Below the pieces are notes generated by a model. It saw nothing but the letters and a program-made list of their open reading frames with translations, had not been told where the DNA came from and ran no database searches. The position numbers and the translations under genes are program-made. A stretch of DNA of 64,000 nt, from NCBI RefSeq assembly GCF_012273895.1, contig NC_052108.1:4340001-4404000 (forward strand), given 5' to 3'. The DNA comes from Zerene cesonia (lineage: Eukaryota; Arthropoda; Insecta; Lepidoptera; Pieridae). Shown in pieces: positions 23,864 through 36,700 of this stretch (the first letter of the stretch is position 1; each line of letters opens with the position of its first letter).

Positions 23864-26800
23864 TATCCATTGTACAATAATGTACCTTCAACAATAATGT
23901 AGAAATCATTTCCAGGCTCGCCTTGGCGCACAATAGTTTCACCGTCATTGAACGAAACAGGCTCCAGTGCATCGGCTACTGTCAAGCGTTCCCATTTCTC
24001 TAGACTCTCTGGAATAAGTTTTTTTATGAGTTAAAAGAATATAATTTTCCCTCAATTTCTTTAAGTAAGCTTATCAAAGTTGATTGTATTTTTTAATTCT
24101 ATAATTACAGAAAATATTTTAAGCAAAAGATGTTCATAATACAGCTCATTTTAGCGATTCGAAAGTTAAAACGACAATAAGTCAAATTTATTAAACTTAT
24201 AAAGTTAAAAGTTGCATACCGAGTATAGAAACCCTAGATAAGAATTCATCATACATGCGCCGTTTTCTTATCGTCGAACCCATTAATATCCTCCTGTAGG
24301 AATCTCGATCAAGTCCCCATAGTTTGAGCGGAGTTCTTGCACGCACCGTCGCGGCTCTCGGTGTTCCATATATAAGAGCTAATTCACCAAAACTTCCACC
24401 CTCTCCTATTGTTGTTACCACTTCACCATTAACTAACACCTAAAAAGAAACAATAGAATCGTCATGTGATATATTTACACAAAACTGACATTTTGAGGTA
24501 GAAAAATTGTTTATTTCAAATCTCTGTCTTCTTGAGCAAGAAAAAACTGCAAACATTGGTTTGTTTAAATTCAAAGATCGAAAATTATATATGTCACCGT
24601 TAAATTGTACAGATCGTTAGATTACAATCTATCTAGCGAGATTGTAAACTATCGATAGATTGTGAACCGTATCATTATGATTGCAATATGACTCATTATT
24701 CTTCGCTATATTTTAATCTACCGAAATGAAACCGTTAAATTACAATCTGTCCCGCGTCAAATTGTCAACTGTCTGCAAGTTCTTCCTGATTGGTCGGTCT
24801 CATTATAAGAGTGACCAATCACGATCAACCGTCCCATGTCCCCGTAGAGTTAGAAATGACTTAGATAACCTAACCTAACCTAACCTAATCATATTTTTTA
24901 CGTGTTGATTTGATCGTTCTATACTTCCTTGGCTTTGCAGATATCTTGCTCTTCCATTAACTATTTTACAAGCTGGCCGCATTTTATTCGAAAGATATAA
25001 GTTATTGAGAAATTTTTGAAAGAATAGAAAAAATTTCTCATTCATAAAGCATTTCAATGCTATAAAACAAAAAATTAAAAATATAAGTTATTTTCAAGAA
25101 AAAATCAATTTATAATCACGAAAACATAGTTGTTTACATTCGACAACTGACGAAATAACAAACAAATATGGCGTGTGGCCGGGGTGGCGGGGGCACATAC
25201 CGTTCAACCAATCAGAGCGCGAGTTGCATTCCGTCCTACGCCGGTTCACAATTTGACCGCATCGATAGATTACAATCAAGCGAAAAATGATGCGTTAAAT
25301 TGCAATCATAATGATACGGTTCACAATCTATCAGTAGTTTACAATCTTACTAGATAGATTGTAATATAACGATGTTTACAATCTTACGGTGACATATACA
25401 TAGTTATTTGTATGACATGAGTAATAGAGATTGAACAAAATATGTTGACCAAGATTACACAGGATCTTCAGTTTGGTATATGTGAATGTTACAAGTTTTT
25501 AAACCTTGTAAATACATTTTTTTTTTTCTTATCAATACTAATAATAAATTTTAAACACACCTCAACTTCACCGGAATCAATAATATAAAAGTTGTCTCCC
25601 TCGTCTCCTTGTTGTATGACTGTTTCACCCACAAGGCATTGCACTGGGAACATTGCATCAAACATATCGGCTCTCTCAGATTCATCCAAATGAGTAAACA
25701 GTACATTGGAAGCTATAGCTCTTGAAAGTGCCCCCATAGTCTTGTAATCCTTTGGCACAACCTACAATTTGCAATTAAGAATTTACATAGGAAAGTTTCA
25801 ACAATTCCTATTCCACTAAAATTATATACCAAAAGCTTATATCAATGTATGTATGTTTGCTTCCTATCACACAATTATCACGGAATGGATTATGATGGCA
25901 GTGATGTAGTTTATGTATCAGAATAACACATTAGCTATAGAAATACCTCTTTGTACACCTATGTTTGTCCATATGTAAAACTGCCTGGCACAGTTAGTTT
26001 GTAAGCACAGAAGCTAATATACATATTACTTTTTGCACCTTTTTCACGTAGCTTGTAGCATCTTCTTCAGTGACCGGCTCAGCACTTATACCACCACGTC
26101 TCCGTGGTAGCTGGCCCCCCAATACTGGAAGTGGTGATAGTTCTCCATCTGCTTCACCTTCAGAAGTGGCAGCAGCAGCAGCTGCTGCTTTTACCTGTTC
26201 CTAAAAAAAATTAATGACAATTTTTTATATGTTTATAGTATATTAAATTACTTATAACTTTATTTATATACATTACTTTATAAATTTTACATCAAATTCT
26301 CATTTTAATTCCCAATAAATCTATATTTACACATCATTTTTAATAAAATCTAAACGATTTTGTATTTTCATCTATAATTTGTAAAACATACAAAACATCT
26401 ATTGCAAGAAATATTATTTGGAAAAATGCTATACCATTGTCGCATTTATTTTGCCTATTTCATGGAAAAAAAAAGCTTAAAACATATTATATAATTTTCT
26501 AATACCACTCTAAGTAATAGATTGTTTTACATACAAATAAATTTGCTATTACAATATGCTTAGTTTAATTAAAAAAAAAATCAGTAGATAAAATGGTGTA
26601 AAACTATGGTTTTATTTTAAAACTAGTGTAAGATATTTTAATAATGTAGGGATACTGTTACAATTAAAATGGCATAGTTACATTAACTACTAATACTGAG
26701 CTTTGGGAAAGCTTTAAGTATCTTGCTAGAATAATAGATGAGCAATCAACATTTGAAAACTCTAAAACCATCTCACCATTATGTTGATTGAAGAGATAGA

Positions 26801-27304
26801 ATTTGAAATGACAAAACTGGCGAGACTAGAGCGCGGCGAGATGCGCCTTCTACGTAAGTGTTAAAAATTACGTAGTTATTAAATTTAGTTTTAACTCAAT
26901 ATTTATAGTCTAAATACAGACCACTTGAGGAATCTTACAAATCTATTTTGAGTTTCAGCTGTCAACTGGAACATCGATGGCATACACCAACACCACAACG
27001 TCCTCACTACTCTCTCGATATTTTTATTTATTTTTATTAAAATAGATGATGAATTTAATACCGGAAAGTTTAATAATATCTTGATTTTATTTCGATTATA
27101 ATAATTATATCTCTACTGTTTAAACTAACTCACTCTTTCTAATTTTTGAAAATATTGTCGCAAAAATGTCACTGGATCATCGGGTCTATTTAGGCATAGT
27201 TGTACTATACAGTTTTTAAGTAATATTTGTATATTATGGCTTTGTATGTAGTTTTCACATTGATGTAAACATTGTTCTTCTTCCATAGAATCCATATTTT
27301 TCAT
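22313..27304 (-). CDS. Pka-R1: cAMP-dependent protein kinase type I regulatory subunit
   Basis: The type I regulatory subunit that holds PKA inactive until cAMP binds. Seven exons, in transcript order, 27304-27134, 26200-26039, 25761-25561, 24439-24220, 24008-23886, 23198-23024 and 22397-22313, give 378 aa. Exon 1 is the dimerization/docking domain ([20 protein letters not shown]...[11 protein letters not shown]). Exon 2 holds an Ala run (62-68) and the pseudosubstrate RRRGGISAE (about 90-98). Cyclic-nucleotide box A has [20 protein letters not shown], and box B has [20 protein letters not shown]; each keeps the Glu and Arg of the phosphate-binding cassette. The end [13 protein letters not shown] is the classic RI tail. 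The exon 2 donor is a weak GTGCAA, chosen because the family reads YVKK-V-PKDYKT across the join. Exon 6 is unusually GC-rich. Confidence 0.97.
22831..22990 (-). mobile_element. Helitron-like fragment in the last Pka-R1 intron
   Basis: GCCCCAGCTTCGCCCG, CACAATAAATGGGCTATC and TCAAATCGGACCAGTAGTTC, ending TTTGTAATATTAGTATAGAT, form a common lepidopteran repeat in reverse. It ends about 33 bases from the exon 6 border (23024) on the donor side. Confidence 0.7.
23293..23496 (+). mobile_element. Non-autonomous Helitron-like element (type TCCTACTAAT)
   Basis: A^TCCTACTAATATTATAAATG to AGCGCAGCTAG^T, in the Pka-R1 intron before exon 6 and 94 bases from that exon. A short TATTATAAATGCGAGTG piece follows at once, as if a second head were joined. 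Confidence 0.88.
23830..23861. repeat. (TA)n microsatellite
   Basis: A TA tract 24 bases from the 3' border of Pka-R1 exon 5 (23886), just downstream of its donor. Confidence 0.85.
24592..25394. mobile_element. MITE-like element with about 95-bp terminal inverted repeats
   Basis: It starts TGTCACCGTTAAATTG and ends with the inverse, CTTACGGTGACA. Arms 24592-24687 and about 25300-25394 pair along their length with roughly 10 mismatches. TATA on each side (24588-24591, 25395-25398) fits a target-site duplication. The motif AGATTGTAAAC and its inverse recur inside. There is no coding frame of note. It lies in the Pka-R1 intron between exons 3 and 4. Confidence 0.85.
24867..24888. repeat. Interstitial telomere-like (CCTAA)4
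   Basis: Four perfect units of CCTAA, the complement of the insect telomere repeat TTAGG, inside the inverted-repeat element at 24592-25394. Confidence 0.85.
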
Positions 27305-27778
27305 TTTAGAAGGAACTTATGTACAGTATACATACTAAATTTTTGTAGTTAAACAATGAAAATTGACCTAAATGACAAAAACCTAAAGCCATCTGTTTCG
27401 TAATTTTGACAAGTGACGTTTAACTAAAAATAGTAATTTCAAAGAGTAGTATACACGATACACGAATGTTATGATGGATCCACACCCACCAGATAGAATG
27501 TTGAAAGCCCAGGTAGGTACCGCCTATTTGATATTGAATATGTCAGACAATACTTAATTTACTACATTTAAAAATAGATGTACTTAATAACTGTATTCTA
27601 GTATAATATAACCATAGATTAAACACTTATATACTAATATAACACTTTGAATACGTTACTATAAAATATCTATGACAATTTTATAGATACCTGTGGGCTG
27701 TGACTAACAATATTTACATTTATCTGTGGTTATGCGTTACAATAGCGTAGTGTCAAATGTGGTGCTGTTGAAGGAAAG
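27305..27778. promoter_or_regulatory. Divergent promoter region, Pka-R1 / Megator
   Basis: The 474 bases between the two start codons must hold both 5' leaders and promoters. No TATA box is obvious. A short start-plus-donor unit lies at 27471-27512 on the plus strand. Confidence 0.5.
27471..27512 (+). other. Possible upstream first coding exon of Megator
   Basis: ATGATGGAT...GCCCAG|GTAGGT encodes MMDPHPPDRMLKAQ and ends in phase 0 at a good donor. An acceptor at 27744-27745 (ACAATAG|CGTAGT) would join it in frame to the ATG at 27779. It may instead be a spliced leader with a chance upstream start. Confidence 0.3.
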
Positions 27779-30700
27779 ATGGAAGCCGCCACAGAGGAAG
27801 CCGGTGGAAGAAATCACCTCAACAACGTTTTATCAGAAACAGAACTTTCTAATTTGCCTAATAGTGTCGTAGAAAAAGTCAACTCTTACATTGATCAAAA
27901 ATTTGGAGAATATTTGACATCAAAAGCTTTATTTGAGACCACCAAATCACAAATTGGTAAGTTGCCGGCCTTTTGTAATTCGCTAACGTGTTGGTCTCAT
28001 TCCGCCACTTTCCTTGATACTTGTAATACTAACTCAATTTTATATATATTTTATATATTATCTTCGGTACTGGTAAATATAATTGATTTATTTGTAGGAA
28101 ATTTTTATATAGAAGAATAATGCCATTGTCAAAATAATTTTTATTAATTGCCTTATCCCCTTCCCCTAAATATCCAAATAGTAATAGCGGACTGATAACA
28201 CATTTGATCATATGTTTCATTTTCTAGTATAGGTTTAGATTCCTTATTAATGTTCCTCCTTCCTAACAAACTTTTGTTATGTAAATTAGTACAAATAAGA
28301 TATAAATATAATTTATTTAAAAAAAAAAATCACTTGCCATAACAGGACACAACCAATTGCAAATAAGAGGCCTTTGTCATTGCAAAGTACTTAATAGAGT
28401 TTAACTTTTACCTATTAACATAGTTAATCTCAGCAGTCTTAGGGTGCCTTATGCCTATTGTATCAAAATTTATTACATGGACCACAGAAAGAGTCAGGAT
28501 TTAATAAAAAATGGTCCTACCATGTTTTTAAAAATCCTTACACTGTGTAAGACCAAGGGCCCCTAATGCTAATATGGCAGTAGTATATAGCAGCCAATAT
28601 GCTCCAGACTTGAGAATTAAAAATTTTAATTTTCTCTTCAAATTGTATATTTCTCTAATCAATAAACAAAATGAATAATGTGTGTTAAACAAACGTTAAC
28701 TGACTGCCTTTGGTACATTGGATAATTCAAACAGAACCGAGGGGTCTGGGGTTTGATTACCATTGTCGGGACGCACAAGGAAAATAACTCGGTATGAGAG
28801 GACACAGAAGGCCTTTGGTCAGAAGGTACTTTGGTCAGTGAAACGGATGTATATCATCTACCTCCACCCCACTAGGCTTCATGGGACTTCACTTAAACTT
28901 AAACACTTAAAACACCATGTGTTATAGCATCGTTCAATATTAAATAAGGTTGTAAGCAGGAAACAAAAACAGTATCCATAGTCCCAATATGCAAACATTA
29001 ATTTAGTTGCTGAGTGATTGATTTAGATTTTACTTAATTTTTAATTGTGGTAGCCTATATTATATAGCCTATTTCATAATGACTATCCAAAATGATAAAC
29101 AAATTTTTTTTCAGATGAAAAAGTTGCTATTTTAGAAGCTACAGCAACAGAAACAGCATTAAAGTATGAAGATGCAGCAAAAAAGCTTCTTGTTGCTGAG
29201 GAGACAATCTCTGAATATGAAAAACAAGTTAAAACCCTTAACACTGAAGTTGAAAAGTACCGTGAAAAGGTTTTCCGATTGGAAAATGAAATCATCTCCC
29301 TTAAGAGTGCTAGAGATGCTGCAATTGATGAAAGGAATGATCTGACACGGATATTAGAACGACGGGATACAGAAATTGAAAGGTTAACAGCAAATGAAGC
29401 ATCTATTTCCCAGCAATTACGTGCTGCTATAGATTCCAAATGTGAAGCATTGGCTTTAAATGATGACATTCAAAGTAAGGAATTATCGTTGCAGTACCGT
29501 GAAAAACGATTAGATCAAGAAAGAGTCCTGCTGAATTCTCAGATAAATATTCTTAATGAAGAGGTTGATAGGCTAACTTCTGAATTACAAACAGTCAGAT
29601 TAAACAATACCAGCAGGGTTGTGAATTTAGAAACTCAGCTCGCTGAAAAAGTGGAAGAATTGAATGTTGCCAATGACCAAATAGCCCAACTAAATGAAGT
29701 AAAAAAGAATTTAAATAATCGTGTTGAAAGTTTGACTCAGAGATTGATGGAACAGAGAGAATTAGAAAATAAAATTGCAGATGGATACAAAAAAGAACTA
29801 GAGGCTAAAACTAAATTAGCTGACTTGTTTAAAACAATGAATGATGATGCAGAAGCCAAAACACAGGAGTTAACAGAGGGTATTGCTGAATTACAGAAAT
29901 TACTTAATGATGCAACTGAAAAATATGGTGAATTAGAGACAAAATATAAACAAGCTGAGATTGATCATGAGGAATTAATGGAAAAGAAAAATGAAATAAT
30001 TGCATCATTAAAAACTGAACTTGAACATGCCAATGATTTATTAAAAGCTGCAAATGCTCAAAATTTGGAAATGGCTTTGAGTGATCTTGCCCCTTCAGCA
30101 GCTACAGCAAGTAAACTTATAAAATCAGGCATGTCTTTAACTCAGATTTATTCTCAATTAGTAAAAGTATCAGAAGAATTAGCTCAAGAAAAAGAAGAAA
30201 ATAGACGCCTAAATATCACTCTTAACAGAATTGTGCAGGAATTAGAAGAAAAAGCACCTGAAATACAGAAGCAAAAATCTGAATATACGGAAGCTATGGA
30301 AAGCAATACTGCACTGTCACAACAAATTGAGTCTCTAACAATAGAATGCAACAGACTGAGGGATGATTACAATGAGACTTCAAAAATTGCTAATCATTAC
30401 AACAGGGAAAATACAAAATTAAAAGGGGAATTAGCTGACTTAGGACGGCAAGTGTGCTTTTTGCTTAAAGAAATAGAGCATAGTAGAGGGGGACTTGTTA
30501 ATGGTGACCATGATTCTTCACAAAGTAATAGCAATACAACAAGTTCTTCCGATCTAAATTCATCAAGACTTATTTCCAAGACTCTAGTTACATTTACAGA
30601 TATACAAGAATTGCAAGCCAATAACCAAAAATTATTACGTATGATTCGTGATTTGACTGATAAGCAAGAAGAATTAGAACGTCAAAAAGAACAATTTGAA

Positions 30701-33700
30701 AGTGGGGAAATGGAAAACAAATTAGGAGCTTTAAAACAAAGAGTTTCAGAATTAACTGAAGCTCAAGATAGACAAACAAAAATGGTAAATGGTCTGATAA
30801 GGCAAAGAGATATGTTTAAAAAATTATATCATGATCTGATGAGGGGAAAACGTCATGAAGTTTCCTCTGTACTTGATCAGTCTGATATGGATAAAGGTGA
30901 ATCTTTTTCAATGGATACATCCCAGGAAGCTATTACACCTAAGCCTCCGAATGTTGAAATATCTAACATTGAAGTAAAGTACAAAGAAGTTGAAAAACAG
31001 TTAGAAATGTTAAAAGAAGAATATAAGACATATAAGGAAGAAAAAATTACAAATGAGCGGATGTTATTTGAACAGATAGATAATATGAGACAAGAGATTT
31101 CAAAACTTACTGCAGCCAACAGTAAATGTGCTTCCACTTTAGAATATAACAATGAACGTCTTAGAATATTACAAACAAATATAACTACTTATAAAAAACA
31201 AATTCAATCATTAGAAGAAAAGAATAAGGCATACAATTCAACAATAGCTAAGCATGAAGTTTCATTACAACATCTTAGAGATGAAGCTTTAAATGCCCAA
31301 AGTAAACTTGCTGCTGCAGAAATTCAAATAGAAAATTTAAATACGAAAAATAAGCTTTTAAAAGATACAGAATTACGTCTACAAACTGAGAAGGAAGTTT
31401 TGAATAGGGAACGTCAAGGACAATCTTTACTATTAAAAAATCTTGAATTGATTAAAGCAAGTCTAGAACGTGTAGAGGCTGAAAACCGTACCAAAATCGA
31501 GTCAAGACTAGATGAAGCAACAAGAGAATGTGCAGCACTAAGAAGAAGGCTGCAGGAAGAACAAGATCGGTTTAGAGAACTAGCAGCTCATCTTGAACGT
31601 CAAACAGAAACTGCCAAGTCAAGAATGCAGGAAGAAAAAGATGCCGCAGATGTATTGAGAAAAGAAATTCAACAGCTTAGAGATGACCTTGTGGAAAAAA
31701 ATAAAAATAATGATGAACTTGCTAAAAAATTACGAGCTGCTTTAGCACCAAGCAGTGACAGTACACTAGACTCCATTAAGAAAATAAAAGAACTTGAAAA
31801 TAAATTGTCTGATAAAGATAGCGAAATTTCTTCTTTACTTGAACAATTAAATAGAGCTAAAGAACATGTTAAACAGTATTGTGATATATCTGAGGAGGCT
31901 GAAAAGGAACTTAAAAATCTCAGTAAAGAATATGAAGATTATAAAGTTACTACCACAGCAAAACTGGATGAGAATGCTAAGAAGTTACAAGCCCTGGAGG
32001 ACAAATGTTGTGAACTTGAAGCAGAACTATCACTACAAGCTAATGGGGAGTATTCAACAATGAATTCTTCTCTTAAGAATGAATTGGCGGCAGTCAGGGA
32101 AGATTTGAGTAATGCTCTTTCAAATTATGAAAGTTCCCGTCATGAGCTTGATATTGCTAGAACGGATATAAACAAATTATCAGAGGCTGTACAGAGGGCT
32201 GAAGAAAAGTATAGTCATGAAATGATATTGCATTCCACAGATATACAAACTTTAACTCAAGTAAAGGAAGATCTGTCTAGGGTTCAAAATGAACTCAATG
32301 AAATGGTTGCATTAAAGAATACAACTATTGAAAAAATGGAGTCTCAAAAAGCCTCGTGGATAGAGAGAGAAAAAATGCTGGCATCTGAAAATGAACAACT
32401 GATTCAACGTTTGAAAGACCTTAATGATCAAAACTCATTATTACATGATCAAATCCAAGCTTTGGGTACACAACTTTCTGTTACTCATGCTTCTCGATCA
32501 TTTTCAGAAAGCATGAATGAATCTGCTAATGATTCAAATGTTAATGTATCTATAAGTGAAGAGGATGGAAAATCATCTGAACAATTATTCCAAATTGTCA
32601 AGTTTTTACGAAAAGAAAAGGATATCGCAATTGCGAAATATGATATAATACATGCTGAAGCAATGCGATTACGATCACAGCTAGAAATAACTGAAAAACA
32701 ACTAGACGAATGCAAATTGGTTTTGGCAGCAGAAAGAGAAAGATCAGAAATAGGTATGGTAACAGTCAATAAACAGTCGGATATTCTAAGAAAAGTGGAA
32801 ACACTAAATGCAATTACTGATAGTAACAGAATCCTAAGGGAAGAAAGAGACACATTGTCTAAACGCGTTGAAGAACTTACAACACAAGTAAAACTATTAG
32901 AGGAACAACTTGTTCCATTACAGGAAAAAATATCGGACTTAACTTCAAAGAACGAAACATTGCAATCAGAAAATACATCTATAAAGGGAGACTGTGCCCG
33001 TTGGAGAACTAGAGTTAACGCGTTAGTGGAACGTGCGAATAAAACCAGCCCTGAAGATTGGAAACGTTTACAAAACGAAAGGGAAACATTGGCAAAAATG
33101 CTTACCAATGAAAAAGAAAGTCTCCGTAAAGTAACGGAAGAATTAACGGCCATAAAAGTAGAGAAAACAAAATTAGAGGAACAGACTATGGCCCTGTCTC
33201 GTCAACAGAATGTCCTTATGGAAGAAAACAAGAAACTTAATGAAGAATTACAAGTACTTAAGGAGGATATGGCTAGAGTTACGGAAGAGTTAGCTAAATT
33301 AAAGGCTGAAAATAATTCTGTTTCTGACACTAACACAAAACTAACTGAAGAGCTATCTAACAAAGAAGCTTTATTTAATGATATTAAAAATAAGGAAATG
33401 CAAATACGCAAGATTGCTAGAAAATATAAGTTACAATACGACGAATTAGTAAAAACCGTCGAAGAAGAGAAGAAAAAGAACGAAGGTGACGCAGAAGCCG
33501 CTGGTGCGGCAGCTGCTGAAAGTTCCAAAAAGATTGAAGAACAGTTGAGTGACTTACAAAGTCAGTTAGAAGCTGAAAAGGCTAATAATGATAAACTAAA
33601 ACAGGAATTGGAAACCTTAAGAACTGCCAATTTGGATAAAGAAGAGAAGGCTAAGCAAGTCTTGAAACAAGCTAAAAATAAGATTGTTCAGCTTACTGAA

Positions 33701-36700
33701 TTGAAAAACTTATTAAGTCGTGAATTAGATGAATCACGTTCGAAAATAGATACAATTGAACAGAGTACAAGGGATGAACAAGATGTAAGATTAGCGCTTA
33801 TAAAATCTCAATATGAAGGACGACTATCTCGGCTCGAAAAAGAGCGAGGAGAGGCACAAGCTGAACGAAGTAGAGAAGTTGAAGCGTTAATGCAGAAAGT
33901 TAATATGTTACAAAGGCAACTAGCCAACCAGGCATCAGCTTCGAAACAACAGGCCACGTCAGATAAGGCAACTACAGAACCTCCAACAGCTAATATTAAA
34001 CCCATGGCAGGTAAGGTGGCTTAACTTGTCAAATTTTATTGATGAAATATATGATTTGATAATTTTGCGATTAATTCTACAAAAAAAAAAAANNNNNNNN
34101 NNNNNNNNNNNNNNNNNNNNNNNNNNNNNNNNNNNNNNNNNNNNNNNNNNNNNNNNNNNNNNNNNNNNNNNNNNNNNNNNNNNNNNNNNNNNNNNNNNNN
34201 NNNNNNNNNNNNNNNNNNNNNNNNNNNNNNNNNNNNNNNNNNNNNNNNNNNNNNNNNNNNNNNNNNNNNNNNNNNNNNNNNNNNNNNNNNNNNNNNNNNN
34301 NNNNNNNNNNNNNNNNNNNNNNNNNNNNNNNNNNNNNNNNNNNNNNNNNNNNNNNNNNNNNNNNNNNNNNNNNNNNNNNNNNNNNNNNNNNNNNNNNNNN
34401 NNNNNNNNNNNNNNNNNNNNNNNNNNNNNNNNNNNNNNNNNNNNNNNNNNNNNNNNNNNNNNNNNNNNNNNNNNNNNNNNNNNNNNNNNNNNNNNNNNNN
34501 NNNNNNNNNNNNNNNNNNNNNNNNNNNNNNNNNNNNNNNNNNNNNNNNNNNNNNNNNNNNNNNNNNNNNNNNNNNNNNNNNNNNNNNNNNNNNNNNNNNN
34601 NNNNNNNNNNNNNNNNNNNNNNNNNNNNNNNNNNNNNNNNNNNNNNNNNNNNNNNNNNNNNNNNNNNNNNNNNNNNNNNNNNNNNNNNNNNNNNNNNNNN
34701 NNNNNNNNNNNNNNNNNNNNNNNNNNNNNNNNNNNNNNNNNNNNNNNNNNNNNNNNNNNNNNNNNNNNNNNNNNNNNNNNNNNNNNNNNNNNNNNNNNNN
34801 NNNNNNNNNNNNNNNNNNNNNNNNNNNNNNNNNNNNNNNNNNNNNNNNNNNNNNNNNNNNNNNNNNNNNNNNNNNNNNNNNNNNNNNNNNNNNNNNNNNN
34901 NNNNNNNNNNNNNNNNNNNNNNNNNNNNNNNNNNNNNNNNNNNNNNNNNNNNNNNNNNNNNNNNNNNNNNNNNNNNNNNNNNNNNNNNNNNNNNNNNNNN
35001 NNNNNNNNNNNNNNNNNNNNNNNNNNNNNNNNNNNNNNNNNNNNNNNNNNNNNNNNNNNNNNNNNNNNNNNNNNNNNNNNNNNNNNNNNNNNAGTTGAGG
35101 GTGGTGAAGAGGAAGAAGAAGTAGAAGGGGATGATGGAAATAATGACAATAGACAGGTATTTCTTTGCTCTATAAAAATGTTGTTATTTTTATTTTTTAT
35201 TTATTTATGCACTATTGCCTTACATTTTATGTTTTCTTTTTAATCTAATATATAAAATTCTCGTGTCACAGTTTTCGTTGCCATACTCCTCTGATACGGC
35301 TTGACCAATTTTGATGAAATTTTTTGTGCTTATCCGGTATCTATGAGAATCGGTCAACATCTATTTTTCATACCCCTAAATGATAAGAGTAAGGCAGAAC
35401 AGCGTTTGCCGGGTGCAGCTAGTATAAATATGAAAGTCTGTTCTAGGTACTCAATTTTAGTCACGCTAATATTTATTAATATTAAAACTATTGAGTTTAA
35501 AGTGATGTATCAGTGTATTAAAAAAAATCAAGTATATAAATACATATTAACTAATCTACTTTTCAATTATAAATTTGTGTTAAAATTTTACATATGAAGA
35601 CTTATTTTCTTATATGGCGCTAAAATATTGAAGTACTACACTTAACTGCCGAGACGAGAGTTCTCCATTTTGTCCGGTCATGCCAGGTCGTCCATTCGAG
35701 CGTCGGCCTTACTATGGTCTCTTCAGTCCACGTTTTTTACCCATTCGTTCTTCGTGACCAAGGCAACGGAGGCTGTGTTTTTGTTTTTCCAAGGTTTGTG
35801 ACGCGGCCATGAGTATTTCAAATTCAGCATTCTCCCGGAATCTCCAGCTTCCTTCCTCTCGCCTCGAAGATCTTCCTAAGAAGATTTCGAACGGTGATTT
35901 ATAGGTTGCGTTCTTCATTCTAGGTCAGGGTTCAGGCTTCACATCCATATAACTGAATAGGTTTTGTAACCCTTTTTTACATCCGCACTTTGGGGTTGTT
36001 ACTTAAAAGCTTCGACGCGAGAATTTTGGATGCGGTATTTAATGTCTTCTTCCCCGGAGTGTCAGTCGATTATCGTGCAACCCGAATATTCGATATACAC
36101 ATACGTTACTTCTATAATTATATATTTGCGAGCTGCGATGGTTTCGGTTCGACTGTTGCATTCGTCCATCTCACACAAAATTTGTAGTATCGCTGTTATA
36201 AAAAGAGTCGCGTTGGCGTTTGGTGTTATTAGGAGTCACCGGCGCAGTCCCCGGAGGCGGGGTCGGGCGGCGAGGCAGGGTCGGGCGGCGGCTCGGAGGG
36301 CGCGGACGAGGCGGCGCGCGAGGCGGACAGCGAGCCCGCGCCCGCGCACCAGCAGATCGAGGCCATCAGCAGCGGCACCGAGCGTGAGTACCTGCACTCG
36401 CTCTTACAGACGTTCTGGAAGTTCTACGTTTAGCGCGGAATATTTGTTTGTTAATATATTTATATGTAGAAATTTCTTGTAAAATTCAATATGTATATTA
36501 TTAGACTTCATTCTATATTAGAAATGGAATTAATTTATAACCTTTCCAGCGAGTGGTGCGCTGTCAATTGGAGGTAACGGCGGTGATGACGGAGACGACA
36601 GCATTGTACCTTCAACACCAACATTATATGTGCCAAGACGAAATGATGGGTAAATGCTGTTTGAGAATTATGTTCACATCTTTGAATACACAAATAACTG

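Noticed and set aside
32485..33153. 222-codon minus-strand frame inside the large Megator exon
   Set aside because: Ser/Leu-rich antisense shadow of a coiled-coil coding sequence, a usual side effect of Glu/Lys-rich codons.
35640..36000. LINE reverse-transcriptase relic
   Set aside because: Composition suggests an old element but I could not find any reverse-transcriptase motif in either strand.
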